Shown: positions 52,301-62,991, counted from the first letter of the stretch. The stretch is DNA of 64,000 bases from an uncultured Bryobacterales bacterium (GCA_958295955.1 OY282420.1:3362435-3426434), one strand, 5' to 3'. Numbers and translations: made by a program. Notes: a model not told the origin generated them from the sequence alone.

Positions 52301-54327
52301 TGGATGATCCTCATTACTCCGTCAATCTGGTCTTGGGCTTCGGTGGCGTTCATCACGCGGCGCGGAATCTCGATGACCTCCGAATAGCCGCGGTGGACCG
52401 CCTTCAGGTTGTCTTGCACGACGCGCTCGCCGCGCTTCCCGAAGTACTTGCGCAGCGAGTCTTCGACGCTCTTGAACAGGTCTTGGTCGCTGATTTGCGA
52501 AGCATCCCTGAAGGGCGTCACTTTCAGGAAGACTCCCAGCAGAACGATGCCCTGCATGCGCTGCTGCAGGTCGGCTTCGCTGGCCACGTCGCGGGCGATG
52601 GCCACCGTATCGAGGGCGAACAGGCGGGCGTTGTGCTCGCGGATGCGGTTGCGCGCCCAGGCGGGGACGGAGGCCCAAACCTTGACCGGGTCCGTATCGG
52701 GGCTTTGCACGAAAACCTTGCCGTTGTCGGCGAGGCCCGCCAGCGGATTGCCGTTGTTGAACGCGTTCACGTCGTTCATGGGGATGAACTCGACGTGATT
52801 GAGCTCGGAATGCGTGCGGATATGCTCTTTGGCGATGGTCAGGTAGTAAGTGGTCGGCAGGCCCTTCTTTTCGGAACCGTACTTCGGATACGCCTGCACG
52901 TCCATCCCGAAGGCTTCGCCGGCGATCGTGGCAATGACCTTGTTGGTGGTGACCGAGCCGTAGCCGCCGATCGAATGGCCGCGCATCGAGAACGAACCCG
53001 GGGTGCGCACGTCGGGGTCGGTCGGCGGCTCGAGAGCGGTGTGGTGCTTGATGCCGATGCTGAAGTAGTGGCGCGGCGCCTTGCTCACCATGTTCTCGAC
53101 GATGGCGATGAAGTCGCCGGCGCGGACGTCGCGGCTGCCCAGTCCCGCCGAGCCGCCGTAGAACTTGGGCATCCTGTCGATTTGCGGATAACCGGGCGCT
53201 GCGTTGAGCGCATCCGTGAACGACGCCTTCAACTCGCAAAGCTGCGGGTTGGACTGCTGCATCGGGATGTCGAGCCGCTCGATGACGGTGACCGCCTTCA
53301 AATGCTTGAGCGCCTCGACGATATGGGGTCCCGGCCAAGGACGGAAGGATGTGATGTGCAGCAGGCCGACGCGGATGCCCATGTTGTCGCGCACCCAGTC
53401 CACGGCGGCCTCGCCGGTCTCCATCATGCCGCCGGAGCCGACGATGGCGTACTCGGCGTCTTCCAGCCGGTAGGGCATCACCGTGCCGTAGCGCCGGCCG
53501 GTGAGCGCGTAAAACTCTTCCATCGCGTTCTCGATCGCCGGCATGACCTGGTCGTAGTAGTGGCGCTGGGCGATTTTGCCCTTCATGTACGAGTCCTGGT
53601 TCTGCACTACGCCGGACATCACCGGCATCGCCGGATTCATCAGGTTGCGCAGCCGCTGATTGGGGTCGCCGACGAAATGCTTCATCATCTCCGGCTCGGA
53701 CAGCAGCACGTTCTCGATCGTATGCGTCGTCAGGAAGCCGTCCTGCACGTTGAGAAACGGCGTTTCGGAATCTTCGGCGGCGCGGCGGCAGATCAGCGCC
53801 AGGTCGCCGGCCTCCTGGGCATTGCGGCCGTACAGTATGCCCCAGCCGCAGTCCGACACGGAATACACGTCGTCGTGGCCGGCGTGAACGTTCAGCGAAT
53901 GCGACGTCAGCGCGCGGGCGCCGATGTGAAAGACGATCGGCAGGCGCTTGCCGGAAATCGTAAACAGCACTTCCTTCATCAGCACGAGGCCCTGGCCGGA
54001 GGTGAAGTTCGTCACCCGTCCGCCGGAGACCGCAAAGCCTTCGCACGTCGTCGCCGCGCTGTGTTCGGACTCGGGCTCGATGAAAACGAGCTTTTCCCCC
54101 CAGAGATTCTTTTGCCCGTTGGCCACGGCGGATTCGAAACCGCCGCCCATGGTGGTCGAGGAAGTGATCGGGTAAGCGCAAGCGCCCTGGCAGATGCGCG
54201 TCTCGACCCAGACGACGGCGCCGGCGCCGTCCGACGTCGTGGCGATGCCCGGATAGGGAAACTCCGGCGGATGCGCGTCTCCTTTTTCCAGATAAAGAGG
54301 AGTGAGTGTTCCAACCGAAGTAGCCAT
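52297..54327 (-). CDS. Pyruvate (2-oxoacid):ferredoxin oxidoreductase, alpha-gamma subunit
   Basis: The 676-residue protein has the pyrimidine-binding alpha domain: GAGAVVWVETRICQGACAYP, FTSGQGLVLMKEV, SHSLNVHAGHDD, ETPFLNVQDGF. A transketolase C-like region (RVGLLHITSFRPWPG) and a gamma domain (IGGYGSVTTNKVIATIAGEAFG) follow. With the next gene it is a split NifJ-type enzyme in the order alpha-gamma then delta-beta. I start at the ATG at 54327, preceded by an AGGAG site seven bases away. An upstream TATAAT on the minus strand at 54409-54414 is a likely -10 element. Confidence 0.93.
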   Translation of the reverse strand: MATSVGTLTPLYLEKGDAHPPEFPYPGIATTSDGAGAVVWVETRICQGACAYPITSSTTMGGGFESAVANGQKNLWGEKLVFIEPESEHSAATTCEGFAVSGGRVTNFTSGQGLVLMKEVLFTISGKRLPIVFHIGARALTSHSLNVHAGHDDVYSVSDCGWGILYGRNAQEAGDLALICRRAAEDSETPFLNVQDGFLTTHTIENVLLSEPEMMKHFVGDPNQRLRNLMNPAMPVMSGVVQNQDSYMKGKIAQRHYYDQVMPAIENAMEEFYALTGRRYGTVMPYRLEDAEYAIVGSGGMMETGEAAVDWVRDNMGIRVGLLHITSFRPWPGPHIVEALKHLKAVTVIERLDIPMQQSNPQLCELKASFTDALNAAPGYPQIDRMPKFYGGSAGLGSRDVRAGDFIAIVENMVSKAPRHYFSIGIKHHTALEPPTDPDVRTPGSFSMRGHSIGGYGSVTTNKVIATIAGEAFGMDVQAYPKYGSEKKGLPTTYYLTIAKEHIRTHSELNHVEFIPMNDVNAFNNGNPLAGLADNGKVFVQSPDTDPVKVWASVPAWARNRIREHNARLFALDTVAIARDVASEADLQQRMQGIVLLGVFLKVTPFRDASQISDQDLFKSVEDSLRKYFGKRGERVVQDNLKAVHRGYSEVIEIPRRVMNATEAQDQIDGVMRIIQ

Positions 54328-54408
54328 AAGATGCTCCTCTCCGGACCCTCCGGGGCCCCGAGGTTCGTAGTCTCCGTTTTCTGCCTTGCGGGGAGCCCGC
54401 CCCGCTTC

Positions 54409-54440
54409 ATTATACATTTTAAGCTATCGTCTTGGTCCAA
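54409..54440 (-). promoter_or_regulatory. Candidate promoter of the 2-oxoacid oxidoreductase operon
   Basis: On the minus strand, TATAAT at 54409-54414 lies 20 bases from TTGGAC at 54435-54440. The spacer is longer than usual. The leader would be about 75 bases. The same 120-base region is shared with the divergent glgX gene. Confidence 0.45.
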
Positions 54441-54447
54441 TACAAGG

Positions 54448-56526
54448 ATGAGAGGGAAAGCGCCTGAAATTACGAAGGTTTCCGCCGTCGGCGAAGCTGT
54501 CGGGCGCGCCTCGGGAACGCTGGGAGTTGCGCGGTGGGCGTCCGCGACCGAGTTCGCGTTGTTCTCGGCCAACGCCGAGCGGGTCACGCTCTGTCTTTTC
54601 GACTCGCCGGGCGACCGGCGCGAATCCGCATCCTTCGATTTGACGCGCGGCTGCGAGGACGTCTGGCGCGCGCATCTGACCGGGATCGCGCCGGGGCAGT
54701 TGTACGCTTACCGCGTAGCCGGCCCCAATCACCCCGAAAGCGGACGGCTTTTCAACCCGGACGACATTCTGCTCGACCCCTACGCCCTGGCGGTCGGCCG
54801 GCCGGCGGCGATGCCCGACGGCAACGGCGCGCGCCGCTCCGACGCCGCCCGGCAGGCGCCGCTGGGGGCGGTCGTCGATCCGCAATTCGACTGGGAAGAC
54901 GACAGGCCGCCGAACACGCCGTGGCGCGACACCGTAATCTACGAACTGCACGTGCGCGGCTTTTCGAAGCGGCGCCCCGACGTGCCCGCTCCGTTGCGCG
55001 GAACCTACGCCGGCCTCGCGGCGCCGGCCTCGATCGAGTATCTCCGCAAGTTGGGCGTCACCGCCGTCGATCTTCTGCCGGTGCAGCACCACGTTGACGA
55101 TTACCGCCTCGAGCGGCTGGGTCTTACCAACTATTGGGGATATCAGCCGCTGGCCTACTTCGCGCCGGAACCGTCCTACGCGGCCGCCGCGGCGCCGCAA
55201 GGCGTTGTCGACGAGTTCAAGGTCATGGTGCGGGCGCTGCATCGGGCGGGCATCGAGGTCATTCTCGACGTGGTTTACAACCACACGGGCGAAGGCGAAT
55301 GGGACGCTCCGCCGCTCTCGTTCAGGGGTATCGACAATGCCTCCTACTACCGCCTCGCCGCCGGCCGCCGGCAGTATATCGACCACTCGGGATGCGGCAA
55401 CTCCCTCAATGCGAACCATCCCGCGGTGCTGCGGCTGATAATGGACAGCCTGCGCTATTGGGTCGAAGAAATGCACGTGGACGGCTTTCGCTTCGACTTG
55501 GCGGTGAGTCTCGGCCGCACGCCCGGCGGATTCAAGCGGTGGGCGCCGTTCTTCATGGCGGTCTCCCAAGACCCGGTGCTGCGCCGGGTGAAGCTGATCG
55601 CCGAACCCTGGGACCTGGGCCCCGGCGGATACCAGTTGGGGAGATTCCCGAACGGCTGGGCGGAATGGAACAGTTGGTTCCGCGACGATGTGCGCCGCTT
55701 CTGGTTGGGCGGCGGCGCGGTGGGAAAGATGGGCACGCGCCTTGCGGGAAGCAGCGATCTTTTCGAACGCAGCGGCCGCTCTCCGCAAGCCGGAATCAAT
55801 TTGGTAACCGCTCACGACGGCTTCACGCTGGCCGATCTCGTGTCGTACAACGAGAGGCGCAACGAAGCGAACGGCGAGGACGGGCGCGACGGCGAACGCT
55901 GCAACGGCAGTTGGAATCACGGCGTGGAAGGCCCGACGGACGACGAGGGTATCCGGGCTCTCAGGTCGAGGCAGCAGCGGAACCTGCTGGCGTCGTTGTT
56001 TCTTGCTCAAGGTGTGCCGATGTTGTTGGCGGGGGACGAGTCCGGCCGGACGCAGCGGGGGAATAACAATGCCTATTGCCAGGACAATGCAATCAGTTGG
56101 CTCGACTGGGACCTCGACCCGCCGCGAAAAGCGCTGTACGCATTCACGGCCGAGTTGATCGCTCTGCGCAAACGCTTCCCAACCCTTCGCCGCACTGCCT
56201 TTTTCAAGGGAACGCCCCAGCCGCCGTACGCAGCGAAGGATATTCTCTGGCTCATGCCGAACGGCGGCATGCGGCAAGCGGACTGGCGGAACCACGACCT
56301 GCGCTGTTTCGGCGCGCGCATCGCGGGCGGCGCGCAAACGCCGGCGCTTTTGATGCTGCTCAACCCGATGGCGGAGGCGGAGTCGTTCTTGCTGCCCGGC
56401 GCCGCGCAATGGGAACTGTTGCTCGACACCGCCGACGACGAGGCGCTCGGTTCCAGACACAGCGGCAGCTACCTACTCTCGTTTCACTCGCTGGCCTTGT
56501 TCCGGCAGCCCGAGACGCGCTCATGA
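54448..56526 (+). CDS. glgX: Glycogen debranching enzyme GlgX-type (glycoside hydrolase 13)
   Basis: The 692-residue protein of the GlgX/isoamylase family cleaves alpha-1,6 branches. An N-terminal carbohydrate-binding (CBM48) module at about 25-110 (FALFSANAERVTLCLFD) precedes the GH13 barrel. Catalytic blocks are VDGFRFDLAV (nucleophile), LIAEPWDLG (acid/base) and TAHDGFTLADLVSYN. The ATG at 54448 is preceded by AAGG that is too close to be a normal site, so initiation may differ. The frame upstream belongs to the antisense of the 2-oxoacid oxidoreductase. It overlaps malQ by ATGA. Confidence 0.93.
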   Translation: MRGKAPEITKVSAVGEAVGRASGTLGVARWASATEFALFSANAERVTLCLFDSPGDRRESASFDLTRGCEDVWRAHLTGIAPGQLYAYRVAGPNHPESGRLFNPDDILLDPYALAVGRPAAMPDGNGARRSDAARQAPLGAVVDPQFDWEDDRPPNTPWRDTVIYELHVRGFSKRRPDVPAPLRGTYAGLAAPASIEYLRKLGVTAVDLLPVQHHVDDYRLERLGLTNYWGYQPLAYFAPEPSYAAAAAPQGVVDEFKVMVRALHRAGIEVILDVVYNHTGEGEWDAPPLSFRGIDNASYYRLAAGRRQYIDHSGCGNSLNANHPAVLRLIMDSLRYWVEEMHVDGFRFDLAVSLGRTPGGFKRWAPFFMAVSQDPVLRRVKLIAEPWDLGPGGYQLGRFPNGWAEWNSWFRDDVRRFWLGGGAVGKMGTRLAGSSDLFERSGRSPQAGINLVTAHDGFTLADLVSYNERRNEANGEDGRDGERCNGSWNHGVEGPTDDEGIRALRSRQQRNLLASLFLAQGVPMLLAGDESGRTQRGNNNAYCQDNAISWLDWDLDPPRKALYAFTAELIALRKRFPTLRRTAFFKGTPQPPYAAKDILWLMPNGGMRQADWRNHDLRCFGARIAGGAQTPALLMLLNPMAEAESFLLPGAAQWELLLDTADDEALGSRHSGSYLLSFHSLALFRQPETRS

Positions 56527-58574
56527 GAGAACAGGGCGCGCCGTTGCCGCCGTTGCAGCGTCTGGCGCGGGCCTACGGCGTACTGTCGAGCTACCGCGAC
56601 GGATTCCGCGAGTTGCGCAAGCCTGCGGACGAATCCATAATCGCCGTGCTGCAGGCGCTTGGCGCGCCCGTCCGGGGTTTCGACGACATCGAGCAAGCGC
56701 TGGAAGAATGCTTGCAAGCCCGCTGGAGACGGGCGCTGCAGCCGGTCGTCGTTTCCTGGCTGGACATGCCTTTCAGCTTCCGGGCGCGCTTGCCGCGGAA
56801 TCAGGCCGAAGCGCCCTTGGAATGCGCGCTCGAACTCGAAGACGGCGAAACCCGGTCGTGGGCCGCGGCGGCGGGGGAGTCGCGCGTTGAGCGCGCGGCG
56901 CAAGTGCGCGGAGAAGCATACCGCGTTCTGCGGATAGCGCCCGATTTCGGCGTTCCCGCCGGCTATCACACGCTGCATGTCAAGGCCGGGCGGCAAACGT
57001 GGAGCGCCCGCGTGCTGCGGGCGCCGCGCATCGCGCCCGCCCTGGAGAGAACCTGGGGCGTTTTCCTGCCGTTGTACGCGCTGCGCAGCGAGCAATCTCT
57101 CGGCGCGGGCGACCTCGGCGATCTTGTCGGACTGCTCGATTGGGTGTACGGTTTGGGCGGCGGTTTGGCGGGCATTCTCCCCCTGCTGGCGGCATTCCCG
57201 CGGAATCCGAGTCCTTATACTCCGGTCAGCCGTCTGTTCTGGAACGAGTTTTATCTGGATCTGCGCCGGCTGCCGGAGTGGCGGTCATGCCCCGCGGCGC
57301 GGGCCTATCTCGAATCCGCGGAGGTTCGCAGCGCGGTTGACCGCGCTTGTCCGGCGCGGCACGTCGATTTCGAAGCGGTGGCGGCCGTCAGGAGAAAAGC
57401 GCTCGAGTTGCTCGCCGGGGCGCTGTCCGGGGAGCGGCTGCGGCAATACGGGCAGGCGCTCGAAAACGATCCGGCGCTGCGGCGTTACGCGGCTTTCCGC
57501 GCGCGGGTCGAGCAAGAGTCCGGCGGCGCCTGCCATGACGGCGGCGGCCGCTGCGATCCCCGCCTTTACCACGGCTACGCCCAATGGGCGCTGCGGCGGC
57601 AATTGCGCGGCATCGCCGAAACGGCGCGGGCGAAAGGCGCCGGGCTGTATCTCGATCTCCCGCTTGGAGTGCATCCCCAAGGCTTCGACCGCCTGGAGCA
57701 TCCCGAATTATTCGCCGCGGGGGTTACGGGAGGGGCGCCGCCCGACCGCTTTTTCAGCAAGGGGCAAAACTGGGGGTTCGCCCCGCTAAACCCGCTCGCG
57801 CAGCGGGAGAGCGGCCACCGATACTTTATCGACTGCATCCGTACGCAGATGCAGTACGCCGGCGTGCTGCGCATCGACCACGCGATGGGCCTGCACCGGC
57901 AGTATTGGATACCGCCGGGAGGCGATGCCGACCGGGGCGCCTACGTGCGCTGCCCCGCCGATGAGTTGTACGCCGTCTTGTGCCTGGAAGCATGCCGGCG
58001 CGGCGCGGCGATCGTCGGCGAAGACCTCGGAACCGTGCCGCATTACATCCGCGGCCGGATGCGCTCTCATGGCTTGCAGCGCATGTACGTCGCCCAGTTC
58101 GAGCTCAACTCCGACGCCGCAAACGCGCTTCCCGCGCCTGCCCGAGACGCGGTAGCGTCCATCAATACGCACGATACGCCGACCTTCGCATCTTTCTGGA
58201 ACGGAGACGACATCCGCGAGCAGCAGGCTCTCGGTTTGCTCGCAGCCCGGCACGCCGAAGAGGCGGCGGAGCGCAGGCGAAAGCTCAAAGGCGCTGCATG
58301 CCGCTATTTTCAGCAACCGCAAAACGCCGCCGCACAGGCGATACTGGAAGACTGCTTGCATGAGCTCGGCGTATCGCAGGCGGCTTGCGTCGTGGTGAAC
58401 CTCGAAGACCTGTGGGCTGAGCGGATGCCGCAGAATACCCCGGGCGCCGACCGCGAACGCCCGAACTGGTCGCGCAGCGCGCAGCGCTCTTTCGAGCAGT
58501 TCTCCAAAGACCCTGCAATCCTGAGGGTGCTCGCCAAGCTCGACCGCTCCCGCAAATCGAAAGGCGCCGCGTAA
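56523..58574 (+). CDS. malQ: 4-alpha-glucanotransferase (amylomaltase)
   Basis: The 683-residue enzyme of GH77 disproportionates maltodextrins. Catalytic residues lie in [14 protein letters not shown] (nucleophile Asp), VGEDLGTVP (acid/base Glu) and [10 protein letters not shown] (transition-state Asp). A long N-terminal extension of about 180 residues precedes the barrel, as in plant-type DPE2/bacterial long amylomaltases. It sits between glgX and glgB, sharing an ATGA overlap with glgX and leaving seven bases before glgB. The operon order suggests coordinated glycogen remodelling. Confidence 0.93.
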   Translation: MREQGAPLPPLQRLARAYGVLSSYRDGFRELRKPADESIIAVLQALGAPVRGFDDIEQALEECLQARWRRALQPVVVSWLDMPFSFRARLPRNQAEAPLECALELEDGETRSWAAAAGESRVERAAQVRGEAYRVLRIAPDFGVPAGYHTLHVKAGRQTWSARVLRAPRIAPALERTWGVFLPLYALRSEQSLGAGDLGDLVGLLDWVYGLGGGLAGILPLLAAFPRNPSPYTPVSRLFWNEFYLDLRRLPEWRSCPAARAYLESAEVRSAVDRACPARHVDFEAVAAVRRKALELLAGALSGERLRQYGQALENDPALRRYAAFRARVEQESGGACHDGGGRCDPRLYHGYAQWALRRQLRGIAETARAKGAGLYLDLPLGVHPQGFDRLEHPELFAAGVTGGAPPDRFFSKGQNWGFAPLNPLAQRESGHRYFIDCIRTQMQYAGVLRIDHAMGLHRQYWIPPGGDADRGAYVRCPADELYAVLCLEACRRGAAIVGEDLGTVPHYIRGRMRSHGLQRMYVAQFELNSDAANALPAPARDAVASINTHDTPTFASFWNGDDIREQQALGLLAARHAEEAAERRRKLKGAACRYFQQPQNAAAQAILEDCLHELGVSQAACVVVNLEDLWAERMPQNTPGADRERPNWSRSAQRSFEQFSKDPAILRVLAKLDRSRKSKGAA

Positions 58575-58581
58575 CGCAACC

Positions 58582-60495
58582 ATGACCGGCCGTTTCTCCG
58601 AACTCGACCTGCACTTGTTCAACGAGGGCCGGTTTTACGAAAACTACGAGAAATTCGGGGCGCATCCAGGCCAATCGGACGGCCGCAGCGGCGTGTGGTT
58701 TGCGGTTTGGGCGCCGAACGCCGCAGCGGTTTCCGTGGTCGGCGATTTCAATGGTTGGCGTCGAGAGGCGCATCCGCTGCGCTGCCTGGCGTCCTCCGGC
58801 GTCTGGGAAGGTTTTATTGAAGGTCTCGAACCCGGCGCGATCTACAAGTATTTCATTCGTTCCAGAGAGAACGGCTACGACGTGGAGAAGGCCGACCCGT
58901 TCGCCTTCGGCGCCGAAATGCGGCCCCGCACCGCTTCCAGGGTCTGCAACCTCGAGACCTATCGCTGGCAAGACGCCCGCTGGATGGAAAGCCGGGGAAC
59001 GAGGAACAACCGCGAGGCGCCGCTCTCGATCTACGAGGTCCACGCGGGGTCGTGGATGCGGGTTCCCGAGGACGGCGGCCGGCCGCTTTCCTACCGCGAG
59101 CTCGCGCCCAAGCTCGCCGCGTATGCGCGCAAGATGGGCTTCACGCACGTCGAGCTTCTGCCGGTCACCGAGCATCCGTTCGACGGCTCGTGGGGCTATC
59201 AGACGGTGGGCTACTTCGCGGCAACCTCGCGGTTCGGCGCGCCCGAGGACTTCATGTTTTTCGTCGATACTCTGCATCGGGCGGGAATCGGCGTGATCCT
59301 CGACTGGGCGCCGGCGCACTTTCCCAACGACGAGCACGGGCCGGCTTACTTCGACGGCACGCATCTTTATGAGCATGCCGACCCGCGCTGGCGGACGCAT
59401 CCCCACTGGGGAAGTCTGATCTTCAATTACGGGCGCAACGAAGTGACGAATTTTCTGATCGGCAGCGCGCTGTTCTGGTTCGACAAGTACCACATCGACG
59501 GGCTGCGCATCGACGCCGTGGCGTCCATGCTCTATTTGGACTACGGCCGCGCCGCCGGGGACTGGGTCCCGAACGCCTACGGAGGGAAAGAGAACCTGGA
59601 GGCGGTCGCCTTCCTGCGGCGGCTCAACGAAGAGGTTTACGCGCGGTTCCCGAGCGCGATGACCCTGGCCGAGGAATCGACTTCCTGGCCCGGCGTCTCG
59701 CGGCCTGTTTGCGACGGGGGGCTCGGCTTCGGTTTCAAATGGAACATGGGCTGGATGCACGACACGCTGCGCTACATGACCTGCGACCCCGCGCATCGGC
59801 CGCACTGTCACGACTCTTTGACCTTCAGCATGCTCTACGCCTTTCAGGAGAACTTCTTGCTGCCCTTTTCCCACGACGAAGTCGTTCACGGAAAAGGCTC
59901 GATGCTGCAGAAAATGCCCGGCGACGATTGGCGGAAGTTTGCCAATCTACGCCTGCTTTACGCCTACATGTTCGGCCATCCGGGGAAGAAATTGCTCTTT
60001 ATGGGCTGCGAGTTCGGGCAGCGCGCCGAATGGAATCACGACGGCAGCCTGGACTGGAGCCTTACCCGCTGCGCGGCGCACAAGGGACTGCAAAAGCTCA
60101 CGGCCGATCTCAACCGCCTCTATCGCAGCGAGCCCGCTCTGTTCCGCGGCGATTGCGACCCGGGCGGCTTCGAGTGGATCGACTGCGCGGACCGCAGCGG
60201 AGTCATCGGCTTTATCAGAAAATCCGGCGGAAGCGATCCGCCCATTGTCGTTGTCTGCAACTTCATGCCGGTTCCGCGTTACGACTACCGCATCGGGGCG
60301 CCGGCGGCGGGGCGTTGGGATGAGCTATTGAACAGCGATTCCGCGGCCTACGGCGGCAGCGAAGTGGGCAATCTGGGCGGCGTGGAAGCCGAAGAAATAC
60401 CCTGCCACGGCCGCGGGCAATCTCTGCGCCTGGTTTTGCCGCCTCTGGCGGCGCTTTTTCTGAAGCCGGCCGGATGCCGCGAACGCCTGGATTGA
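58582..60495 (+). CDS. glgB: 1,4-alpha-glucan branching enzyme
   Basis: The 637-residue GlgB introduces alpha-1,6 branches into glycogen. It has a CBM48 module ([18 protein letters not shown]) at about 40-110. In the GH13 barrel, [20 protein letters not shown] carries the nucleophile, [14 protein letters not shown] the acid/base and [12 protein letters not shown] the transition-state Asp. It lacks the longest N-terminal module of some homologues, giving the short-form length. It is the last gene of the glgX-malQ-glgB unit; synthase and pyrophosphorylase genes are not in the window. Confidence 0.95.
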   Translation: MTGRFSELDLHLFNEGRFYENYEKFGAHPGQSDGRSGVWFAVWAPNAAAVSVVGDFNGWRREAHPLRCLASSGVWEGFIEGLEPGAIYKYFIRSRENGYDVEKADPFAFGAEMRPRTASRVCNLETYRWQDARWMESRGTRNNREAPLSIYEVHAGSWMRVPEDGGRPLSYRELAPKLAAYARKMGFTHVELLPVTEHPFDGSWGYQTVGYFAATSRFGAPEDFMFFVDTLHRAGIGVILDWAPAHFPNDEHGPAYFDGTHLYEHADPRWRTHPHWGSLIFNYGRNEVTNFLIGSALFWFDKYHIDGLRIDAVASMLYLDYGRAAGDWVPNAYGGKENLEAVAFLRRLNEEVYARFPSAMTLAEESTSWPGVSRPVCDGGLGFGFKWNMGWMHDTLRYMTCDPAHRPHCHDSLTFSMLYAFQENFLLPFSHDEVVHGKGSMLQKMPGDDWRKFANLRLLYAYMFGHPGKKLLFMGCEFGQRAEWNHDGSLDWSLTRCAAHKGLQKLTADLNRLYRSEPALFRGDCDPGGFEWIDCADRSGVIGFIRKSGGSDPPIVVVCNFMPVPRYDYRIGAPAAGRWDELLNSDSAAYGGSEVGNLGGVEAEEIPCHGRGQSLRLVLPPLAALFLKPAGCRERLD

Positions 60496-60513
60496 GCGCA
60501 TTCCGCCGCCGAG

Positions 60514-62100
60514 CTATTTTTCTTTGGGCAGAACGCCTGCGGGATACAACGCGCGCCATTGGGTTGGGCTCTCCCGGCGCATCACCTTGAAGGCGACATC
60601 GCCGCCCGGCTCGAGCAACTCGCGGATATCGCGGATATCCGCGGCGGACGAGATGTTCCGGCGGTTCATGGCCACGATGATATCCCCCTCCGCCAAGCCG
60701 ATATCGGCGCCGAACGACGCGGGTTCGACAGCGGTTATCAAAACGCCGTCGTCTTCGTCGTAATTCAGCTCCCGGCGCATGCTCTCGGTCAGGTTCTTGA
60801 CGGTAATGCCGAACTCGACCCGCGTCTCGTCGATCTCTTCCCGCTCTCCGCCTCGGCCGAATCCATAAGAGCTGAACAGCTTTTCCCGATCCGCAATCGT
60901 GATGTTGACGGTCATCGTTTTGCCGCCGCGGATCAGATCGACCGGCACGGTGGAGCCGACGCCGGTGGCGGCGACGACTTCGATCAGGTGATCGCCGTCT
61001 TGAATGGCGACTCCGTTGATGCGGGTGATGATGTCTTCGGCCTCCATGCCGGCCTTGTCCGCCGGGCCGTCTTCGACCACGCGGCTCACGAAGACGCCGC
61101 CTTGCTTGGCGCCGTAGGTGCGCAGCAGCGCCGGGTCCTGGACGCTGCTGAACTCGATGCCGATCGAGCCGCGGGCAACGCGACCGTACTTGATGATCTG
61201 GTTATAGACGTCGACCGCGATGTTCGACGCCAAGGCAAAGCCGAGTCCGTCGTATCCGCCGGTTCGCGAGATGATCGCCGTATTGATGCCGATGATTTCG
61301 CCGCGGGCGTTCAGCAGAGGCCCGCCGCTGTTCCCCGGGTTGATCGCCGCGTCCGTCTGCAAGAATTTCTGGAATGGGCGGACGATCGCGGTCATATTGA
61401 CCTCGCGCGATTTGGCGCTGATAATGCCGACCGTGACTGTTTCCCTGTAACCGAACGGCGAGCCGATGGCGATCGCCCAGTCGCCGACGTTGACTACGTC
61501 GGAGTTGCCGATGGGCGCCGCCTTCATGTTCTCTTTGCCGGCAACATAAATCACCGCCAGATCGGTTTCCTCGTCCGCCCCGATAACTTTTGCTTCGTAT
61601 CTCTTTTCATCGTCAACGAACCGCACGTGAATCCGGCCGGCGTCGGCGACGACGTGGTGGTTGGTGATGATGTAGCCTTTGGGGTCGACAATCACGCCGG
61701 AACCCTCGCCCGGTCCCCGCCGCCGCGGATTGGGAAGGTTTGGCGGCGATCCGAAAAATCGGCGGAAAAAATCTTCCATGTTGCTCGGGTCGTCTCTGCC
61801 CGGAGCCTGCCGGCGCTGCTCGGCGCCGCCCGATTCGGGGGACGATTCGACCTGGATATTGACCACGGACGGACGCACGCGCCGCGCGATCTCGGAGAAC
61901 TGGTTTTCGACCGGCTCGCTCTTGGGCACGACCAGCGGCGAGGCGTCCGAGACGGGTTCGCCTTCCGGCGCGGCGCCGACCCGGTCGGACACGATCGTGC
62001 CGATAAGAATGCCGATCAGCAGCGTACACGCAATGAGCGCCGTGGGCAGAAATTTCCTTTGGAACAGTTGATCGCTCACTTTTATCATCGTTTTATCCAT
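60514..62100 (-). CDS. DegQ/HtrA-family periplasmic serine protease
   Basis: The 528-residue protein has an N-terminal membrane helix at about 17-38 (LPTALIACTLLIGILIGTIV), so it may be anchored. The trypsin-like triad is His149 (TNHHVV), Asp180 (ETDLAV) and Ser258 (GNSGGP). Two PDZ domains follow at about 300-380 (GVFVSRVVEDGPADKAGM) and 420-500 (GVLITAVEPASFGADIGL). It degrades or refolds damaged envelope proteins. An 11-residue run of Asp/Glu, Arg and Pro precedes the protease domain. The start could be the ATG at 62100 or at 62088; I chose the longer. Confidence 0.93.
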   Translation of the reverse strand: MDKTMIKVSDQLFQRKFLPTALIACTLLIGILIGTIVSDRVGAAPEGEPVSDASPLVVPKSEPVENQFSEIARRVRPSVVNIQVESSPESGGAEQRRQAPGRDDPSNMEDFFRRFFGSPPNLPNPRRRGPGEGSGVIVDPKGYIITNHHVVADAGRIHVRFVDDEKRYEAKVIGADEETDLAVIYVAGKENMKAAPIGNSDVVNVGDWAIAIGSPFGYRETVTVGIISAKSREVNMTAIVRPFQKFLQTDAAINPGNSGGPLLNARGEIIGINTAIISRTGGYDGLGFALASNIAVDVYNQIIKYGRVARGSIGIEFSSVQDPALLRTYGAKQGGVFVSRVVEDGPADKAGMEAEDIITRINGVAIQDGDHLIEVVAATGVGSTVPVDLIRGGKTMTVNITIADREKLFSSYGFGRGGEREEIDETRVEFGITVKNLTESMRRELNYDEDDGVLITAVEPASFGADIGLAEGDIIVAMNRRNISSAADIRDIRELLEPGGDVAFKVMRRESPTQWRALYPAGVLPKEK

Positions 62101-62199
62101 GATGCGCCGCGGGGCGCCGGGCTCAACCCGAACCTGCAATCATTATATCCGCCGCTCCCGATGCGCGCAGCGGAAAACGCAAGAAAGAGAGCGAAGCCG

Positions 62200-62991
62200 C
62201 TATGCCGCGGCGGTTTCTTGCCGGGATGCTCTGAACCAGACGTACGCGCCGAGCGCAACGAGCGCGGCGGCGACGACCTGCGTCGTGCTGAAGATTCCGC
62301 CGGCGAGGATCGTGCGCGCGCCTTCCGCGCGGAAGAACTCTACGCCAAAGCGGAACGACGAATAGAGCAGCAGATAGCGCCCCAGGATGGAGCCGGGGGC
62401 ATGAGGGCGCCAGCAGGCGCGCAGCAGATAGCACCCGATCAGCGCGGCGCCGAAGGCTTCATAGAGTTGCGTCGGGTGCAGATGGACGCCCAACGGGACC
62501 CCGGTGAATTCGCGCGCGGCGGGATCGCTGAAGACGACGGCCCACGGCGCGTCGGTTTTCCGGCCCCAGCAGCAGCCGGCCGCAAAACAGCCCAGCCGCC
62601 CGATGGCGTGGCCGAAGGCCGCGCCCGGCGCCAGAACGTCCGCCGCCGGCAGCCAGGGCAGCCCGACTTTCTTGGCGTACGCGACGGCCACGGCCAGCGC
62701 CGCCAACAGTCCGCCGTAGAAGACGCCGCCGGCGCGCAAGGCCGAGAGCGAAAACAGGCGGCCGAAGTCGGCGGAATAGTAGCTCCAGTTGTTGAAGATC
62801 ATGAAGAGCTTGGCGCCGACGATCGCGGATACGGCGATGTACACGCCCAGGTTGGTGACTTTTTCCGGGTCGAGCCGCGAGCGCTTGGCCAGTCGAACGG
62901 CGATCTTGAGTCCGACCAACAGGCCGAGCGCCACCAGGACTCCGTAGGTGGGGATGGAGAAAGACCCGATGGTGAATAAGCGCGGAAACAT
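62200..62991 (-). CDS. lgt: Prolipoprotein diacylglyceryl transferase
   Basis: Lgt transfers diacylglycerol from phosphatidylglycerol to the lipobox cysteine of prolipoproteins in the inner membrane. The 263-residue protein has about seven helices. The signature region reads GHAIGRLGCFAAGCCWGR, with the active-site arginine and cysteines in place of the Asn-rich E. coli version, and ends VHLHPTQLYEA and FGVEFFRAEG. I start at the ATG at 62991 (MFPRLFTIGSF), the family N-terminus, although the frame continues 70 codons upstream. The gene lies between degQ-type protease and the cytochrome/lspA genes. Confidence 0.93.
   Translation of the reverse strand: MFPRLFTIGSFSIPTYGVLVALGLLVGLKIAVRLAKRSRLDPEKVTNLGVYIAVSAIVGAKLFMIFNNWSYYSADFGRLFSLSALRAGGVFYGGLLAALAVAVAYAKKVGLPWLPAADVLAPGAAFGHAIGRLGCFAAGCCWGRKTDAPWAVVFSDPAAREFTGVPLGVHLHPTQLYEAFGAALIGCYLLRACWRPHAPGSILGRYLLLYSSFRFGVEFFRAEGARTILAGGIFSTTQVVAAALVALGAYVWFRASRQETAAA

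Noticed and set aside
52291..54447. A 720-codon N-terminal extension of glgX on the plus strand
   Set aside because: It is antisense to the 2-oxoacid oxidoreductase genes; GlgX homology starts only after 54448.
60559..62979. An 806-codon plus-strand frame opposite the protease and lgt
   Set aside because: The minus strand has an intact catalytic triad, two PDZ domains and Lgt signatures; the plus frame is a shadow.
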